Position numbers and translations under genes: made by a program
Notes under the pieces: model-generated
Told to the model about the DNA's origin: nothing
The model's input: only the letters and a program-made list of their open reading frames with translations
Database searches by the model: none
Shown here: in pieces, positions 31,685 through 39,269 of the stretch
How positions within the stretch are numbered: position 1 is the stretch's first letter
Layout of the letters: each line of letters begins with the position of its first letter
Assembly: GCA_947495695.1 (NCBI GenBank)
Contig: CANLZP010000001.1
Location: 889,069-953,068 of the forward strand
Source: an uncultured Erythrobacter sp.
Lineage (GTDB): Bacteria; Pseudomonadota; Alphaproteobacteria; Sphingomonadales; Sphingomonadaceae
DNA length: 64,000 nucleotides
Reading direction: 5' to 3'

Positions 31685-33271
31685 ATGAGTGATGTACAAC
31701 ATGACGTGCTGGTGATTGGATCGGGGGCTGCGGGCCTGACGGCGGCATTGGCGCTGGCCGAGCACAAAAAGGTGCTGGTCCTGGCCAAGGGATCGCTGAC
31801 CGGTGGCTCAACCGCTTGGGCGCAAGGCGGAATTGCTGCTGTGCTGGATGCAGGCGATACATTCGACAATCACGTGCGCGATACCATGGTTGCGGGCGCT
31901 GGCCTGAACCGGCTTGAGACGGTTGAATTTGTGATCGAGCAAGCGCCCCAAAGTATCGACCGTCTGTGCGAGCTTGGCGTACCGTTCAATCGTGACGAAG
32001 ACGCTTTGCATCTGACCCGCGAAGGTGGCCACAGCCATCGCCGTATTGTCCATGTTGATGATGCGACCGGCTGGGCGGTGCAAGAAGCGTTGCTGAATGC
32101 AGCCAACGCCAATCCCAACATCACCATGTTGCCCGGGCGCAGCTGTATCGATCTGATCACGGGTCGTAATGCCGAAAAATACTCTGGTGATGGCCGTATC
32201 TGGGGCGCCTATGCCCTTAACGAGGAAACCGGCCAGGTGGAAAGCCATCTTGCACGGGCAACTGTGCTGGCGGCAGGGGGAGCGGGGCGCTGTTACCTTT
32301 TCTCTACTGCGCCCCGCGGGGCAACTGGCGATGGAATTGCCATGGCTTGGCGCGCTGGTGCGCGGGTCTCCAATATGGAGATGATGCAGTTTCACCCGAC
32401 CTGCCTTTACAATCTTGAGGTCAAGAATTTCCTGATCACCGAGGCCGTTCGGGGCGAGGGCGGTCATTTGCTCCACCCGGAAACCGGCCACCGCTTCATG
32501 GCGGATTACGATCCGGAACGCATGGAGTTGGCTCCGCGTGATGTCGTGGCACGCGCAATTGATGACCAGATCAAACGCTTTGGCCTCGATTATGTCCATC
32601 TCGACATCAGCCACCAGCCGCCCGAATTTGTGCGCGAACATTTCCCCACGATCTATGACAAGCTGATCGGGCTGGGGATCGACATGACCAAGGGTCCGAT
32701 CCCGGTCGTGCCGGCCCAGCATTACACCTGCGGCGGTGTTCTGGTGGAGCTGGATGCCCGCACCGATCTGCCCGGCCTGTGGGCGGCGGGCGAATGCACC
32801 GAAAGCGGATTGCACGGCGCCAACCGGCTGGCTTCAAACTCGCTGTTGGAATGCTTTGTCTTTGGCGAGGCGGCCGCGCGTGATATTCTGGCCCATTGGG
32901 ACGAATTGAGCGATCCGCCTTCGATCCGCGAATGGGACGCCACCCGCGTTTCGGATTCGGACGAGCAAGTGGTGATCAAGCAAAATTGGACCGAGATTCG
33001 CCGCTTCATGTGGAACTATGTCGGGATCGTGCGCACCACCAAACGGTTGGAGCGCGCCGCCAACCGGATCCGCCTGCTGCAAGAAGAGGTGGAGGATTAT
33101 TACGGCAGTTTTGTCGTCACCACCGATCTGATCGAGTTGAGAAACCTTCTGCAGGCCGCCGAGCTGATCGTCAAATCAGCGCTTGATCGGCATGAGAGCC
33201 GGGGGCTGCACTATATTTTGGATTATCCCACAACCGATGAGATCGCGCGAGACACGGTGCTAGTGCCTTAG
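31685..33271 (+). CDS. nadB: L-aspartate oxidase
   Basis: First enzyme of de novo NAD synthesis; oxidises aspartate to iminoaspartate with FAD. From ATG 31685 the protein has 528 residues, normal for NadB. Motifs are VLVIGSGAAGLTAALALAE, GSTAWAQGGIAAV, the substrate-loop HSHRRIVHVDDATGWAV, QFHPTCLYN, HYTCGGVLVELDARTDLPGLWAAGE and the conserved GLHGANRLASNSLLE. The C-terminal helical domain is complete. nadA and nadC are not adjacent in this window. Confidence 0.96.
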   Translation: MSDVQHDVLVIGSGAAGLTAALALAEHKKVLVLAKGSLTGGSTAWAQGGIAAVLDAGDTFDNHVRDTMVAGAGLNRLETVEFVIEQAPQSIDRLCELGVPFNRDEDALHLTREGGHSHRRIVHVDDATGWAVQEALLNAANANPNITMLPGRSCIDLITGRNAEKYSGDGRIWGAYALNEETGQVESHLARATVLAAGGAGRCYLFSTAPRGATGDGIAMAWRAGARVSNMEMMQFHPTCLYNLEVKNFLITEAVRGEGGHLLHPETGHRFMADYDPERMELAPRDVVARAIDDQIKRFGLDYVHLDISHQPPEFVREHFPTIYDKLIGLGIDMTKGPIPVVPAQHYTCGGVLVELDARTDLPGLWAAGECTESGLHGANRLASNSLLECFVFGEAAARDILAHWDELSDPPSIREWDATRVSDSDEQVVIKQNWTEIRRFMWNYVGIVRTTKRLERAANRIRLLQEEVEDYYGSFVVTTDLIELRNLLQAAELIVKSALDRHESRGLHYILDYPTTDEIARDTVLVP

Positions 33272-33301
33272 GGACGGGTTTTTGGTGTTGGGTGGGGACG
33301 T

Positions 33302-33493
33302 CTAGTGCTCTTGCTTCCACAAACCGCCAAGAACACCGATGACGATGGCGATACCAATCGCCCACGGGAAGATCGTGTGAACAAGGATTGGCATGCCTGA
33401 CACTGCGAAACCGAATGCAGTCAAAATAAAGCCGATCGGTAACCCAACGATTACGAACACAAGGAATCGGATAAACGAGAATTGTGCGTGCAT
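33302..33493 (-). CDS. Small two-helix membrane protein
   Basis: A 63-residue protein from ATG 33493 with two hydrophobic segments (about residues 8-32 and 37-58) and the C-terminal tail KQEH. It begins 4 bases after the XRE regulator stop, with GGGA inside the end of that gene as a possible ribosome site, so it is the third gene of a compact operon with the regulator and a larger membrane protein. I recognise no family. It is convergent with nadB 30 bases away. Confidence 0.7.
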   Translation of the reverse strand: MHAQFSFIRFLVFVIVGLPIGFILTAFGFAVSGMPILVHTIFPWAIGIAIVIGVLGGLWKQEH

Positions 33494-33497
33494 TGCG

Positions 33498-33743
33498 TTA
33501 GTTCCCACTATCCGACGTCGGATCAGCAATCTTGAGTGCATCACGGGCGTCCTGCAATCCAAGGAAGATCTCTTCAACAGGTTGTCCGAAGATAACAGCA
33601 AAGCGAAAGGCCAGCGAAAGGCTCGGATCGTGCCTACCAGCTTCAACCGCGTTGACGGTTTGACGGGACACGTCGAGCATATCCGCCAGTTCCGCCTGTG
33701 ACATTTTGCGTTCCGCACGCAAGACACGCAGCCTGTTGTTCAT
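33498..33743 (-). CDS. XRE-family helix-turn-helix regulator
   Basis: An 81-residue DNA-binding protein consisting of little more than the domain. The helix-turn-helix is MSQAELADMLDVSRQTVNAV (residues about 14-33), followed by the family pattern EAGRHDPSLSLAFRFAVIFGQPVEEIF. Short XRE proteins of this type are often encoded next to small membrane proteins and control their own operon. Its ATG overlaps the stop of the upstream membrane-protein gene (ATGA). A palindrome at 34290-34307 in front of that operon is the obvious candidate binding site. Confidence 0.92.
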   Translation of the reverse strand: MNNRLRVLRAERKMSQAELADMLDVSRQTVNAVEAGRHDPSLSLAFRFAVIFGQPVEEIFLGLQDARDALKIADPTSDSGN

Positions 33744-34228
33744 TTGCCAACACCGTCATTTTCTTCAGTCGACGAGGATTCCAGCGCGATCTTGCGCCCA
33801 GCAAGAATGACGCGAATGGTAAATCCAATCACCATGGGCATTAAAGTCGCGAAACCCAATATCGGGCTCTGTGGAAACAGGAACATGGCGGTCATTCCGC
33901 ACACAACCCCGGCTCCAAAGCCGACGGCCAAGGCTTCATATTGCATCTGCCTGAGCATTTCATCAGCTTCGCGCAACATCTTGAGGTATGCCTTCACAAA
34001 CAGCGCGCCCGGGATCGTTGAGGCAAGTAAAAGTGCCAAGACAAATGGCTCGGGAACTTGAGTAAATTGCCTCATCAAATTTGCGCCAACCAGAAGGCCC
34101 ATCCATGCAAATGCGAAACTGTTCACTCTCTTCTCGTTTGCCCTGTCCGTTTCACGCATGCCTTGCCACTTCAGTGCGCTAAACCAGCTTGTTCGACCGG
34201 CTTTTCTGCTTCCATCTTCCTTTGTCAT
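33740..34228 (-). CDS. Membrane protein, first gene of the XRE operon
   Basis: A 162-residue protein from ATG 34228 (GGAG 6 bases upstream). A charged N-terminus of about 35 residues is followed by four hydrophobic segments arranged as two pairs (about 38-55, 60-80, 98-118 and 122-142). A short amphipathic linker MLREADEMLRQMQYEAL separates the pairs. The family is not one I can name. Overlap with the XRE gene means co-translation, and the regulator may respond to a state of this membrane protein or control its dosage. Confidence 0.82.
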   Translation of the reverse strand: MTKEDGSRKAGRTSWFSALKWQGMRETDRANEKRVNSFAFAWMGLLVGANLMRQFTQVPEPFVLALLLASTIPGALFVKAYLKMLREADEMLRQMQYEALAVGFGAGVVCGMTAMFLFPQSPILGFATLMPMVIGFTIRVILAGRKIALESSSTEENDGVGK

Positions 34229-34289
34229 TCAATGCTCCATAAAACCTGGGATATTCCATCATGATAGATGGCAGATGATCTTGTCTTTA

Positions 34290-34307
34290 TGTAAAACAAG
34301 CTTTACA
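34290..34307. promoter_or_regulatory. Candidate operator of the XRE/membrane-protein operon
   Basis: A perfect 6-base inverted repeat TGTAAA-N6-TTTACA. It lies 62-79 bases before the first start codon of the minus-strand operon. A TTGACA (-35 like) sits on the minus strand at 34342-34337, and the region expected for -10 is near 34313-34318 (a weak match). The palindrome would then cover the transcription start, a position suited to repression. Assignment to the XRE protein is inference. Confidence 0.5.
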
Positions 34308-34342
34308 AAAACTGATATGGCCATGCGACAGATAAATGTCAA

Positions 34343-34827
34343 GTATGTTTGTCATTATGGCAAATAAATGCGTCACTCGCGATGAGGTGGGCCTGACTGA
34401 TGGTGAATCAGTGAACAACGGCTAAGCGCCTAAGTGACAAACCCCACGCTGTGCTACGGGCGGCGCGGTTGGTAGAGCATTTGCATGTCTTGGCTCGGCT
34501 CCTTCCCTCTGCGTTTCACCACGCGATTTTTGGGCGAAAATGGCCGCACAGTTTTTTCGCCCTTGTACAGTGTGCCAGGTGTGTCAGGCACGGGTGGGTT
34601 AGGCTCGCCAAACGGCGTTTAGGGCTGAGTATTTCGAACGGCGCGTAGTGTCGCATGAGCGGCTGCCCGCACGCAGCGAAACGTGTGAAGTGAGTACGGA
34701 GCGGGAATATCGCAACGAGGACGTGATTCGGAAACAAAAAACACCAACCCACCTTCCCTTACGTCATCTTGTTCTGCTGTGGCTGCATGGTATCGCTGCG
34801 CGAACACAATTGCGGAACAGGATCGTT
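34343..34827. other. Gene-free stretch with hairpins before the alpha/beta hydrolase
   Basis: No supported gene in this part of the gap 34229-34827. It holds two clear hairpins. One is ACTGAT-GGTGA-ATCAGT at 34396-34412. The other is a 9-base stem GGGCGAAAA/TTTTCGCCC at 34532-34540 and 34554-34562 with a 13-base loop. A further GTGCC-N10-GGCAC lies just after it. Both strands carry short open frames rich in His, Arg and Cys that look like translated non-coding repeat. The composition suggests a dispersed intergenic element or an unrecognised RNA, but I cannot identify either. Confidence 0.4.
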
Positions 34828-35721
34828 ATGCCCGAAATCACAGCCAATAATCTCACCCTGCATTATGACGAGCACGGCGATCCATCTCATCCGGTCATCC
34901 TACTGGTGATGGGTTTGGGAGCGCAGATGGTCTTGTGGCCAGAAGAACTGGTCGAAGCGTTGGTGGCCAAGGGTTATCGCGTGATTCGCTATGACAATCG
35001 TGACATCGGGCTGAGTCAGAAATTTGACGGAGCGAGAGCGCCAGGCATCAAGATGCAGGTGATCCGCAAGCTGATCGGCTGGCCCGCACGGGTACCCTAT
35101 TCGCTGAAGGATATGGCTGATGACGGCATTGGCGTTCTGGATGCTTTGAATATTGACAAGGCGCATATTGTTGGCGCGTCGATGGGCGGTATGATCGCGC
35201 AATTGATGGCAATTCATCATGGCCACCGGATGCTTTCCCTCACATCCATTATGTCGACCACGGGGAACGCTAAACTGCCGCAAGCAGACAAGCAGGCGAT
35301 CGAGACGCTAACTGCGCCAATCCAATCCACGGAAGAAGAATGGCTGATCGAACATGGCATTGCCATTCAGCGTGCCATCGGCAGCCCCGGCTTTACGCCT
35401 GATCCAGAACGGCAGCGCGCCCGTGTCACGCAAACGATCAGGCGCAGCGTTTACCCGGCAGGATTGCCGCGCCAGCTGGCCGCCATAATTGATGATGGCG
35501 ACCGCACGAAACGCTTGGCTGGTGTCACTGTGCCCACCTTGGTTCTGCATGGTGAGGGAGACCCTCTGGTTAAGGTGGAGGCCGGGCGCGCCACGGCGGA
35601 GGCTATTCCAGATGCAAAATTGGTCACGATCCCAGGGTGGGGCCACGATTTGCCTCAAGAATTGATAGGACGCCTGGCCGACGAGATTACGGCGCATGCT
35701 GGCGCGTCCACGGCGGGTTAG
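34828..35721 (+). CDS. Alpha/beta hydrolase
   Basis: A 297-residue hydrolase from ATG 34828 (MPEITANN); the frame is open about 180 bases further up but that part has no family similarity. The oxyanion region is LLVMGLGAQM, the nucleophile elbow is IVGASMGGMIAQ, the acid is in VLHGEGDPLV and the His in IPGWGHDLP, so the triad is complete. The sequence has the look of the RdmC/aclacinomycin methylesterase-like group that is common in Sphingomonadales. The substrate is unknown and it appears monocistronic. Confidence 0.88.
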   Translation: MPEITANNLTLHYDEHGDPSHPVILLVMGLGAQMVLWPEELVEALVAKGYRVIRYDNRDIGLSQKFDGARAPGIKMQVIRKLIGWPARVPYSLKDMADDGIGVLDALNIDKAHIVGASMGGMIAQLMAIHHGHRMLSLTSIMSTTGNAKLPQADKQAIETLTAPIQSTEEEWLIEHGIAIQRAIGSPGFTPDPERQRARVTQTIRRSVYPAGLPRQLAAIIDDGDRTKRLAGVTVPTLVLHGEGDPLVKVEAGRATAEAIPDAKLVTIPGWGHDLPQELIGRLADEITAHAGASTAG

Positions 35722-35833
35722 CCTGTAGGGGGCCTGAAGGGGCTGCGGCCAGCCCTTATCCTTGCGATTTGTGCCTCGTCATCGCCGCATTGGGTTGAGA
35801 TCAGCAGACTTGCCTAGCTGGTGTATGGCCGCG

Positions 35834-36073
35834 CTATGCCGATTCGTCGCTCGCCCTGCTCAGCGCAGCATAGGAGCCATAGCTGGCGACCAGAAAGGGC
35901 ACGGCATAGGTCATTGCCAATTTCCACCAATTGATGGCTGATCCGGCCAGAATCGCATCACCCTGGTTGATCGCAACCAAGATGCTGCCGACCAAAATTG
36001 CGACGATTACCGATCGGCGAATCGATTCGGCGCTCAGGCAATTATCCAATGCTTTCCGATTGATCAGTGCCAT
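35834..36073 (-). CDS. nrtS: NrtS-like nitrate/nitrite transporter
   Basis: A 79-residue membrane protein with two hydrophobic segments. The first contains IVAILVGSILVAINQGDAI and the second INWWKLAMTYAVPFLVASYG, which are the two signature blocks of the short NrtS family. Family members have been linked to nitrate/nitrite transport, mostly from cyanobacterial work; function in alphaproteobacteria is by homology only. No nitrate reductase gene adjoins it. Three copies of a 10-base direct repeat stand just before the start codon. Confidence 0.8.
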   Translation of the reverse strand: MALINRKALDNCLSAESIRRSVIVAILVGSILVAINQGDAILAGSAINWWKLAMTYAVPFLVASYGSYAALSRASDESA

Positions 36074-36090
36074 GCTTCCCAGCGCCCTTT

Positions 36091-36130
36091 ATGATTCAAA
36101 AATTGCGCCGCATGATTCGAATGATTCAAA
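36091..36130 (-). promoter_or_regulatory. Three direct repeats upstream of nrtS
   Basis: The 10-base word TTYGAATCAT (minus strand) occurs three times: 36130-36121, 36121-36112 (sharing a base) and 36100-36091. They end 18 bases before the nrtS start codon. Repeated, same-orientation words this close to a gene are typical of a regulator that binds cooperatively. The starts are 9 and 21 bases apart. The regulator is unknown. Confidence 0.45.
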
Positions 36131-36291
36131 GGCCCAATTTGCTGCTTATCCCAACAAAAATTTTTTCGCAGATTCATTTTAGGGCTTGCGCTGGTCAAAA
36201 CCCAAGCTCTCTCCACGCGTCGCTGCGTTGCAGCAAGGTAATACACCTGCCTCAAAGATCGAATTTCGACATTTTATTTTGATTAACCCTC

Positions 36292-36320
36292 TTGCGCATT
36301 TGGCGGCTGTGATTCACTAT
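36292..36320 (+). promoter_or_regulatory. Possible nrdA promoter overlapping the first palindrome
   Basis: TTGCGC at 36292-36297 and CACTAT at 36315-36320, 17 bases apart, are a modest sigma-70-like pair. The -10 element is part of the first NrdR-like palindrome, so a repressor there would block polymerase. The leader to the nrdA start would be about 250 bases. The element match itself is weak. Confidence 0.3.
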
Positions 36321-36359
36321 CTAGTGGTTCCAAAGGCAGGGGCACCTACTAGACCTAGT
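36315..36359. promoter_or_regulatory. Tandem palindromes resembling NrdR boxes upstream of nrdA
   Basis: Two perfect 5-base-arm palindromes, CACTA-TC-TAGTG at 36315-36326 and ACTAG-AC-CTAGT at 36348-36359. Their centres are 33 bases apart, close to three helical turns. NrdR, the ribonucleotide reductase repressor, binds paired boxes about 31-32 bases apart before nrd operons, with arms of the form CACWA/TWGTG. The first palindrome has those arms with a central spacer two bases shorter than the common consensus. The second is a weaker match. Confidence 0.55.
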
Positions 36360-36575
36360 TTTTAAAGGGCGCAGACACCATATCTGCGAACGGGGGAAGA
36401 TTCGGTCGCGAAGAAGTGCATTAGCAACGGATCTGTGGGCAAAAGCGGGATAAATAATTCACCGCTGGCCCTCAGAAATTGCTAGGTGAGGGGTGCTCTA
36501 CTGAGTCGAACACATGCGGAACACCGCAGCGCATACTGCGCGGGGCACGGGCAACAGAAGAGAGCGAAAAAAATA

Positions 36576-38681
36576 ATGGAATTACGGACTGGGGACGAAG
36601 CAGCGATGGGTCTTGAGCAGGATTTGGATAGTGCGCCCGATGCCGGCGCTGCTGCTGCAAAAGTTGGCCGCAAGCCCGCTGCTAAGCACGCCACTGGGTC
36701 TGTAACTGGGGGCGCAAAGGATGATAAAGCTGTGAGCATGGAAAAGGCCGATAAGGGTTCTGAAGAACTCGTCGCGGAAAAAGCAGGTGAAGCATTGGCT
36801 GGCGCTATGGCTGAAGTCGCCAAATCGGCTGCCAAATCTGATGCAGGCGATGACACCAAGAAGGTCAATGACCGCCGCTTTACCGTTACAACCGATGAAT
36901 CGCGCAATGCCTTTCTGACCGATTTCGGCAAAGACACATTGATCGATCGCTATTTGCTGCCGGGCGAAGATTTCCAAGATCTGTTTGCGCGCGTGGCGGA
37001 CGCCTATGCCGATGATCAGGATCACGCGCAGCGGCTGTATGATTACATTTCGAACCTGTGGTTCATGCCGGCAACACCGGTATTGTCCAATGGCGGCACC
37101 AATCGCGGCCTGCCGATCAGCTGCTATCTCAATTCGGTATCAGACAGCCTGGATGGCATTGTTGGCACCTGGAACGAAAATGTGTGGTTGGCGTCGAAAG
37201 GCGGCGGCATCGGCACCTATTGGGGCAATGTTCGCGGGATTGGCGAGCCGGTAGGCCTTAACGGCAAGACCAGCGGCATCATTCCTTTCGTTCGGGTGAT
37301 GGATTCGCTGACGCTGGCAATTTCGCAAGGCTCTTTGCGTCGCGGCTCGGCCGCTTGTTATCTGGATGTGTCGCACCCGGAAATTGAGGAATTCCTCGAA
37401 ATCCGCAAACCTTCGGGCGACTTTAACCGCAAGGCTTTGAACCTGCACCACGGCGTGCTGCTGACCGACGATTTTATGGAAGCGGTCCGCAATGGTGACG
37501 AGTTTGAACTCAAATCGCCCAAAACCGGCGAAGTGCGCGGCACTGTTGATGCGCGTTCTCTGTTCCAGAAGCTGGTTGAAACCCGGCTTGCCACGGGCGA
37601 GCCCTATATCGTGTTCAACGACACGGTGAACCGCATGATGCCCAAACATCACCGCGATCTGGGCTTGAAGGTTTCCACCTCCAATCTGTGCAGCGAAATC
37701 ACCCTGCCAACCGGCATTGACCATCTGGGCAATGACCGCACAGCTGTGTGCTGCCTGTCTTCTCTCAATATCGAGAAGTGGGATGAGTGGAACACCGACA
37801 AGACCTTTATCGAAGACGTCATGCGCTTCCTCGACAATGTGCTGCAGGACTATATCGACCGTGCGCCCGATGAAATGGCGCGCGCGAAATATTCAGCCGA
37901 GCGCGAGCGTTCGGTTGGCCTGGGCGTGATGGGCTTCCACTCGTTCCTCCAGTCCAAGAGCATCGGCTTCGAAAGCCCGATGGCCAAGGTTTGGAACCTG
38001 AAGATGTTCAAGCATATTCAGGGCAAGGCATCAGAGGCATCCATGCTGCTGGCGCAAGAACGCGGCGCCTGCCCCGATGCAGAAGAAATGGGCGCGATGG
38101 AGCGGTTCAGCTGCAAGATGGCGATCGCACCGACCGCGTCGATCTCGATCATTTGTGGCGGTACCAGCGCCTGTATCGAACCGATCCCGGCCAATATCTA
38201 CACCCACAAAACCTTGTCGGGCAGCTTTATCGTCAAGAATCCTTATCTGGAAAAGATTCTGCGCGAGAAGAGCAAGGATTCCACCAATGTGTGGAATTCG
38301 ATCCTGGAAAATGGCGGCAGCGTCCAGCACCTCGATTTCCTGACGGTGGAAGAAAAGGCGACCTTCAAGACCAGCTTTGAAATCGACCAGCGGTGGCTGC
38401 TCGAATTTGCTGCTGACCGCGCTCCCTTTATCGATCAGGCGCAATCGCTGAACCTGTTCATTCCGGCCGATGTCGACAAGTGGGATCTGATGATGCTTCA
38501 CTTCCAGGCATGGGAAAAAGGCATCAAATCGCTGTATTATCTCCGCTCCAAATCAATCCAGCGGGCTGGCTTCGCCGGCGGGGTGGAGGCGGATAACACA
38601 TCCGATGCTCCAGAGATTGAATTGAAAGCCGAATTGGGCGTGCAGCAAACCGACTATGAGGAATGCCTCAGCTGTCAGTGA
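36576..38681 (+). CDS. nrdA: Class Ia ribonucleoside-diphosphate reductase, large (alpha) subunit
   Basis: Reduces ribonucleotides to deoxyribonucleotides together with NrdB. The 701-residue product from ATG 36576 (alternative ATG 36606) keeps the catalytic cysteines: SCYLNSVSD, NLCSEITLP, CCLSSLNIEKW, and the C-terminal shuttle pair in ECLSCQ. IAPTASISIICGGTSACIEPI is the conserved finger-loop region. The first 97 or so residues are Ala/Lys/Asp-rich low complexity, not the ATP cone that often occupies this place in class Ia enzymes. Two NrdR-like palindromes lie upstream and a terminator follows. nrdB lies 2.1 kb downstream, not adjacent. Confidence 0.96.
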   Translation: MELRTGDEAAMGLEQDLDSAPDAGAAAAKVGRKPAAKHATGSVTGGAKDDKAVSMEKADKGSEELVAEKAGEALAGAMAEVAKSAAKSDAGDDTKKVNDRRFTVTTDESRNAFLTDFGKDTLIDRYLLPGEDFQDLFARVADAYADDQDHAQRLYDYISNLWFMPATPVLSNGGTNRGLPISCYLNSVSDSLDGIVGTWNENVWLASKGGGIGTYWGNVRGIGEPVGLNGKTSGIIPFVRVMDSLTLAISQGSLRRGSAACYLDVSHPEIEEFLEIRKPSGDFNRKALNLHHGVLLTDDFMEAVRNGDEFELKSPKTGEVRGTVDARSLFQKLVETRLATGEPYIVFNDTVNRMMPKHHRDLGLKVSTSNLCSEITLPTGIDHLGNDRTAVCCLSSLNIEKWDEWNTDKTFIEDVMRFLDNVLQDYIDRAPDEMARAKYSAERERSVGLGVMGFHSFLQSKSIGFESPMAKVWNLKMFKHIQGKASEASMLLAQERGACPDAEEMGAMERFSCKMAIAPTASISIICGGTSACIEPIPANIYTHKTLSGSFIVKNPYLEKILREKSKDSTNVWNSILENGGSVQHLDFLTVEEKATFKTSFEIDQRWLLEFAADRAPFIDQAQSLNLFIPADVDKWDLMMLHFQAWEKGIKSLYYLRSKSIQRAGFAGGVEADNTSDAPEIELKAELGVQQTDYEECLSCQ

Positions 38682-38716
38682 GACACGCACTGCTTTCCAT
38701 ATGCATTACCCAAAGT

Positions 38717-38750
38717 CCTCGTGAGCACATGCTCTCGGGGGCTTTTCTTT
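38717..38750 (+). terminator. Intrinsic terminator after nrdA
   Basis: A 10-pair stem with one mismatch and a wobble pair (CCTCGTGAGC, loop ACAT, GCTCTCGGGG at 38717-38740) runs into GCTTTTCTTT. It stands 36 bases after the nrdA stop and before the next small gene. Confidence 0.75.
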
Positions 38751-38769
38751 CGCAAGACGGGCATTTGAT

Positions 38770-38973
38770 ATGACCCTTGGCCTGTTCCTCCCTTTGCTGC
38801 TCGCGCTTATCGCCTTGACCGAGGTCCCGCTTTTCTTAAGCTGGCGAGCCAAGGGAATCGTGTCGGAAACCGCATTTCCGATCATGGCGATTGCATCGGT
38901 TGCACTGCCTTTCATCGCCTATGTGGCTCTCAATCTGATCAGGCCCGAATGGGGTGCGATAGAGGTGTTTTGA
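38770..38973 (+). CDS. Small membrane protein, hypothetical
   Basis: A 67-residue protein with two hydrophobic segments (residues about 2-24 and 34-58) joined by LSWRAKGIVSET. The ribosome site is weak. Its TGA shares a base with the ATG of the following lipoprotein gene (TGATG), so the two are probably coupled. I do not recognise the family. Position right after the nrdA terminator argues against being part of the nrd transcript. Confidence 0.65.
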   Translation: MTLGLFLPLLLALIALTEVPLFLSWRAKGIVSETAFPIMAIASVALPFIAYVALNLIRPEWGAIEVF

Positions 38974-39260
38974 TGAACAAGAAAATTCTTGCCCTTGCTG
39001 CGATAACATTGACCCTATCCGCCTGCGCGTCACAAATTGATGCGGGCGTTGCGACCGGCGGCGATACGCCCGGCTTCCTGTGGGGATTGTGGCACGGCTT
39101 CATCTTCCCCTTTGCCTGGATCGGATCATTGTTTGATCCCGACATTGCCGTCTACGCCGTTCCCAACAATGGCGGCTGGTATGACTTCGGGTTTTTCCTG
39201 GGAGTCACCGTCCTGGGCGGCGGCAGCTGGTTCAGTTCGAAAAAGCGCAGCAAGAAATAG
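38973..39260 (+). CDS. Small lipoprotein of a conserved unknown family
   Basis: A 95-residue protein with signal peptide and lipobox LSAC (Cys 18). The mature part has the recognisable blocks GFLWGLWHGFIFPFAWIGSL and VYAVPNNGGWYDFGFFLG, which I recall in a widespread family of small proteins without known function. A basic tail KKRSKK follows. AGAGGT precedes the ATG. It ends 9 bases from the convergent diguanylate cyclase gene. Confidence 0.78.
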   Translation: MNKKILALAAITLTLSACASQIDAGVATGGDTPGFLWGLWHGFIFPFAWIGSLFDPDIAVYAVPNNGGWYDFGFFLGVTVLGGGSWFSSKKRSKK

Positions 39261-39269
39261 CCGCCATCA

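Noticed and set aside
34464..34485. A stretch resembling a tRNA D arm (GGTTGGTAGAGCA)
   Set aside because: The 5' half of the D stem, an acceptor pair, an anticodon arm and a T arm are missing on either side, so it is not a tRNA.
34516..34752. A 78-codon minus-strand frame rich in His, Arg and Cys
   Set aside because: It lies in the gene-free structured region, lacks a ribosome site, and its amino-acid make-up is that of translated non-coding DNA.
36292..36575. Possible cobalamin or other riboswitch in the nrdA leader
   Set aside because: No B12-box or other conserved riboswitch core was found; the palindromes explain the region better as protein sites.
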